NCBI RefSeq assembly: GCF_000313915.1
Contig: NZ_AMYT01000021.1
Span: 89,795 to 153,794, forward strand
Length of the DNA: 64,000 bases
Direction: 5' to 3'
Source of the DNA: Catellicoccus marimammalium M35/04/3
Lineage (GTDB): Bacteria; Bacillota; Bacilli; Lactobacillales; Catellicoccaceae
Position numbers and translations under genes: made by a program. The notes under the pieces are model-generated. The model saw nothing but the letters and a program-made list of their open reading frames with translations, ran no database searches and had not been told where the DNA came from. Below are positions 62,404-64,000 of the stretch, one piece after another. Position 1 is the first letter of the stretch, and every line of letters begins with the position of its first letter.

Positions 62404-64000
62404 ATGAAAAGTACACGTATATTAACCCCTATTGTGTGTATGTCGTTAGTGCTTCCTTTTGTGGGAAATGCTTTAACTATAGAGAAAGCTGGTATTACCC
62501 CTACTAGCGAAACGATATATACAGATAAAAATTGGCAAGAGTTAGGAATAAGCCCCTCAGTAGTTGAAAAAGAGAATCCTTTAGGAATTTCGTCATTATT
62601 CCATATTTTTGCTAATAATGTAAATATGAGAGCAGATGTTAATGGGAATGTTGCTACAAACCATCTTAAATCAGGAAATGATTTTGGAGTAAGGAACCCC
62701 TCTCTAGAAAATGGATATAATATAGATTATATCGAAAATATTGATGGATTATTGGCAAGCAATGCTTTTAGAGGAGGAACAAAGGAAGTTGTTTTTGGGC
62801 CCTCTATTCAATTAAAATCACAAGGAAATTCTATTTTAGTAAATGGGACTCCTATGACTCATTTGAATAATCAAAACACAGTCCAAGAAAATAAAGAAAA
62901 TCAATATATCGATATTAATCAAGAATTATCAAAATTATCTGCAAAATCTAATGTTAACATGAATACTCCAGAAAGTAATGGAGTTAAAAAGAATTTTTCA
63001 GATATGAATAATAAGGTAATTGATGTGTCAAAAGCGACTCCAAATTCAGATGGAAATATTTATGTTAATATTCCCTATAATGATTTGAATGCTCCTCAGC
63101 CTATTACTATTAGTGGAGTATCCTCAGATAAATTAGGACCAGATATTATTATTAATGTTACAAATATTCCTAAAAATGCAAGTATCAATACGCAAATTAA
63201 TGTGAAATATGACGATGGATCAACTCAAGGGACAGGAGAAGAACATCAGAAATACAATAAAATTTTGTGGAACTTTGGTTCAGAAGATAATACAATCAAT
63301 TTTAATTCAGGTAGATTTATGGGTAGTATCTTAGCTCCTAATTCTACAATAAATGCTGGAGTAAATATTGATGGGAATATTGTAGCTAAAGATGTAAATA
63401 TTTCAGGAGGAGAATCTCATAGTTGGCCTCTACAAAATACATCTCACAAAGAAGATAGTACAACAGGAAGTGCCTCAACAAGTACAAGTAAAGATACTTC
63501 AACAAGTTCAACAGAAGTAAGCACAAGTGAAGACACTAGTGATAAGGATCATAAAGGTGGCGGAGAACAAAGTTCAAGCACAAGTACAAGTAAAGATACT
63601 TCAACAAGCTCAACAGAAGTAAGTACAAGTGAAGACACTAGTGATAAGGATCATAAAGGTAATGGAGAACAAAGTTCAAGTACAAGCGCAAGTAAAGATA
63701 CTTCAACAAGTTCAACAGAAGTAAGCACAAGTGAAGACACTAGTGATAAGGATCATAAAGGTGGCGGAGAACAAAGTTCAAGCACAAGCGCAAGTAAAGA
63801 TACTTCAACAAGCTCAACAGGAGTAAGTACAAGTGAAGACACTAATGATAAGGATCATAAAGGTAATGGAGAACAAAGTTCAAGCACAAGTACAAGTAAA
63901 GATACTTCAACAAGTTCAACAGAAGTAAGCACAAGTGAAGACACTAATGATAAAGATCATAAAGGTGGCGGAGAACAAAGTTCAAGCACAAGTACAAGTA
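62404..64000 (+). CDS. Choice-of-anchor-A surface protein with Ser/Thr-rich repeats (3' end outside window)
   Basis: At least 532 codons, open at the right edge. Signal peptide-like start (about 1-24, MKSTRILTPIVCMSLVLPFV), then a choice-of-anchor-A domain (about 65-345): HIFANNVNMRADVNGNVATN near the start, ISGVSSDKLGPDIIINV in the middle, and the diagnostic GSILAPNSTINAG ... GNIVAKDVNISGGESHSW near the end. From residue 363 on come 34-residue Ser/Thr/Asp/Lys repeats (63490 onward). This domain is found in Gram-positive wall and matrix proteins, usually followed by a repeat stalk and an anchor such as LPXTG; the anchor is not in the window. AGGAGG lies about 14 bases from the ATG, slightly long. 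Confidence 0.85.
   Translation, partial: MKSTRILTPIVCMSLVLPFVGNALTIEKAGITPTSETIYTDKNWQELGISPSVVEKENPLGISSLFHIFANNVNMRADVNGNVATNHLKSGNDFGVRNPSLENGYNIDYIENIDGLLASNAFRGGTKEVVFGPSIQLKSQGNSILVNGTPMTHLNNQNTVQENKENQYIDINQELSKLSAKSNVNMNTPESNGVKKNFSDMNNKVIDVSKATPNSDGNIYVNIPYNDLNAPQPITISGVSSDKLGPDIIINVTNIPKNASINTQINVKYDDGSTQGTGEEHQKYNKILWNFGSEDNTINFNSGRFMGSILAPNSTINAGVNIDGNIVAKDVNISGGESHSWPLQNTSHKEDSTTGSASTSTSKDTSTSSTEVSTSEDTSDKDHKGGGEQSSSTSTSKDTSTSSTEVSTSEDTSDKDHKGNGEQSSSTSASKDTSTSSTEVSTSEDTSDKDHKGGGEQSSSTSASKDTSTSSTGVSTSEDTNDKDHKGNGEQSSSTSTSKDTSTSSTEVSTSEDTNDKDHKGGGEQSSSTSTS
63490..64000 (+). repeat. 102-bp tandem coding repeats in a 204-bp higher-order pattern
   Basis: Five 34-codon units start at 63490, 63592, 63694, 63796 and 63898 and run off the edge. 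Units alternate: odd copies carry GGTGGCGGA and AGTTCAACAG, even copies GGTAATGGA and AGCTCAACAG, so the real duplicated unit is a 204-bp pair. Confidence 0.95.

Overview
The window is a contiguous piece of a low-GC Gram-positive chromosome. It carries a D-alanylation (dlt) operon with dltX, a comG pseudopilus operon, a SagA/PcsB-type NlpC/P60 hydrolase, the RNA polymerase delta subunit and a pyrG gene with a G-tract attenuator. Together these point to Lactobacillales, most likely a member or relative of the Enterococcaceae; I cannot name the species. No tRNA, rRNA, prophage, insertion sequence or CRISPR array is visible. Nearly all of it is ordinary housekeeping chromosome with dense genes and clear hairpin terminators.

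Layout: 1-3.0 kb, yabA end, rsmI, and comN-yajC-tgt on the minus strand. 3.1-7.6 kb, dltXABCD. 7.6-10.9 kb, def, rpsO, pnp. 11.1-14.8 kb, amino-acid ABC transporter and mreCD. 14.9-16.5 kb, a lipid-kinase-like gene and a CBS protein. 16.6-21.3 kb, a ClpC-type ATPase and two U32 proteins of the tRNA hydroxylation family. 21.4-26.2 kb, the secreted hydrolase, then HAD, HD and lipoyl-transfer genes. 26.3-32.3 kb, rpoE, pyrG, a deoxynucleoside kinase, fba, rho. 32.3-39.8 kb, lactonase-like protein, AI-2E permease, nicotinate phosphoribosyltransferase, a divergent pair of DNA-binding proteins (RacA/Par-like coiled coil and a catalytically dead serine-recombinase homologue), an Mga-like regulator and NrdH. 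39.9-46.1 kb, comGA-GG, a YtxK-like methyltransferase and ackA. 46.1-51.7 kb, a small membrane protein, 6S RNA, rarA, cutC, trmL, recD2. 51.7-58.8 kb, a manganese-riboswitch-controlled cation ATPase, a copper-type ATPase, and a lipoprotein with four His/Met repeats. 58.8-64 kb is more accessory: a two-repeat SH3-like secreted protein, rpmE2, small membrane proteins, an ArsC-fold protein without CxxC, a 0.7 kb AT-rich gap and the start of a repeat-rich choice-of-anchor-A surface protein that runs off the right edge.

The strongest regulatory readings are the pyrG attenuator (GGGC start plus a terminator whose 5' arm carries CTCCC), the yybP-ykoY element before the ATPase at 51870, and 6S RNA beside rarA. 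Less certain but more novel are an 11-bp-spaced direct-repeat array before dltX, an 11-codon leader peptide overlapping ackA, a promoter-terminator unit before trmL, two GC-rich direct repeats between the RacA/Par-like gene and the dead recombinase, and the 204-bp higher-order repeat of the surface protein. No entirely new multi-gene system is obvious; the divergent DNA-binding pair at 36.2-37.9 kb and the metal-linked cluster at 55-59 kb are the best places to look.
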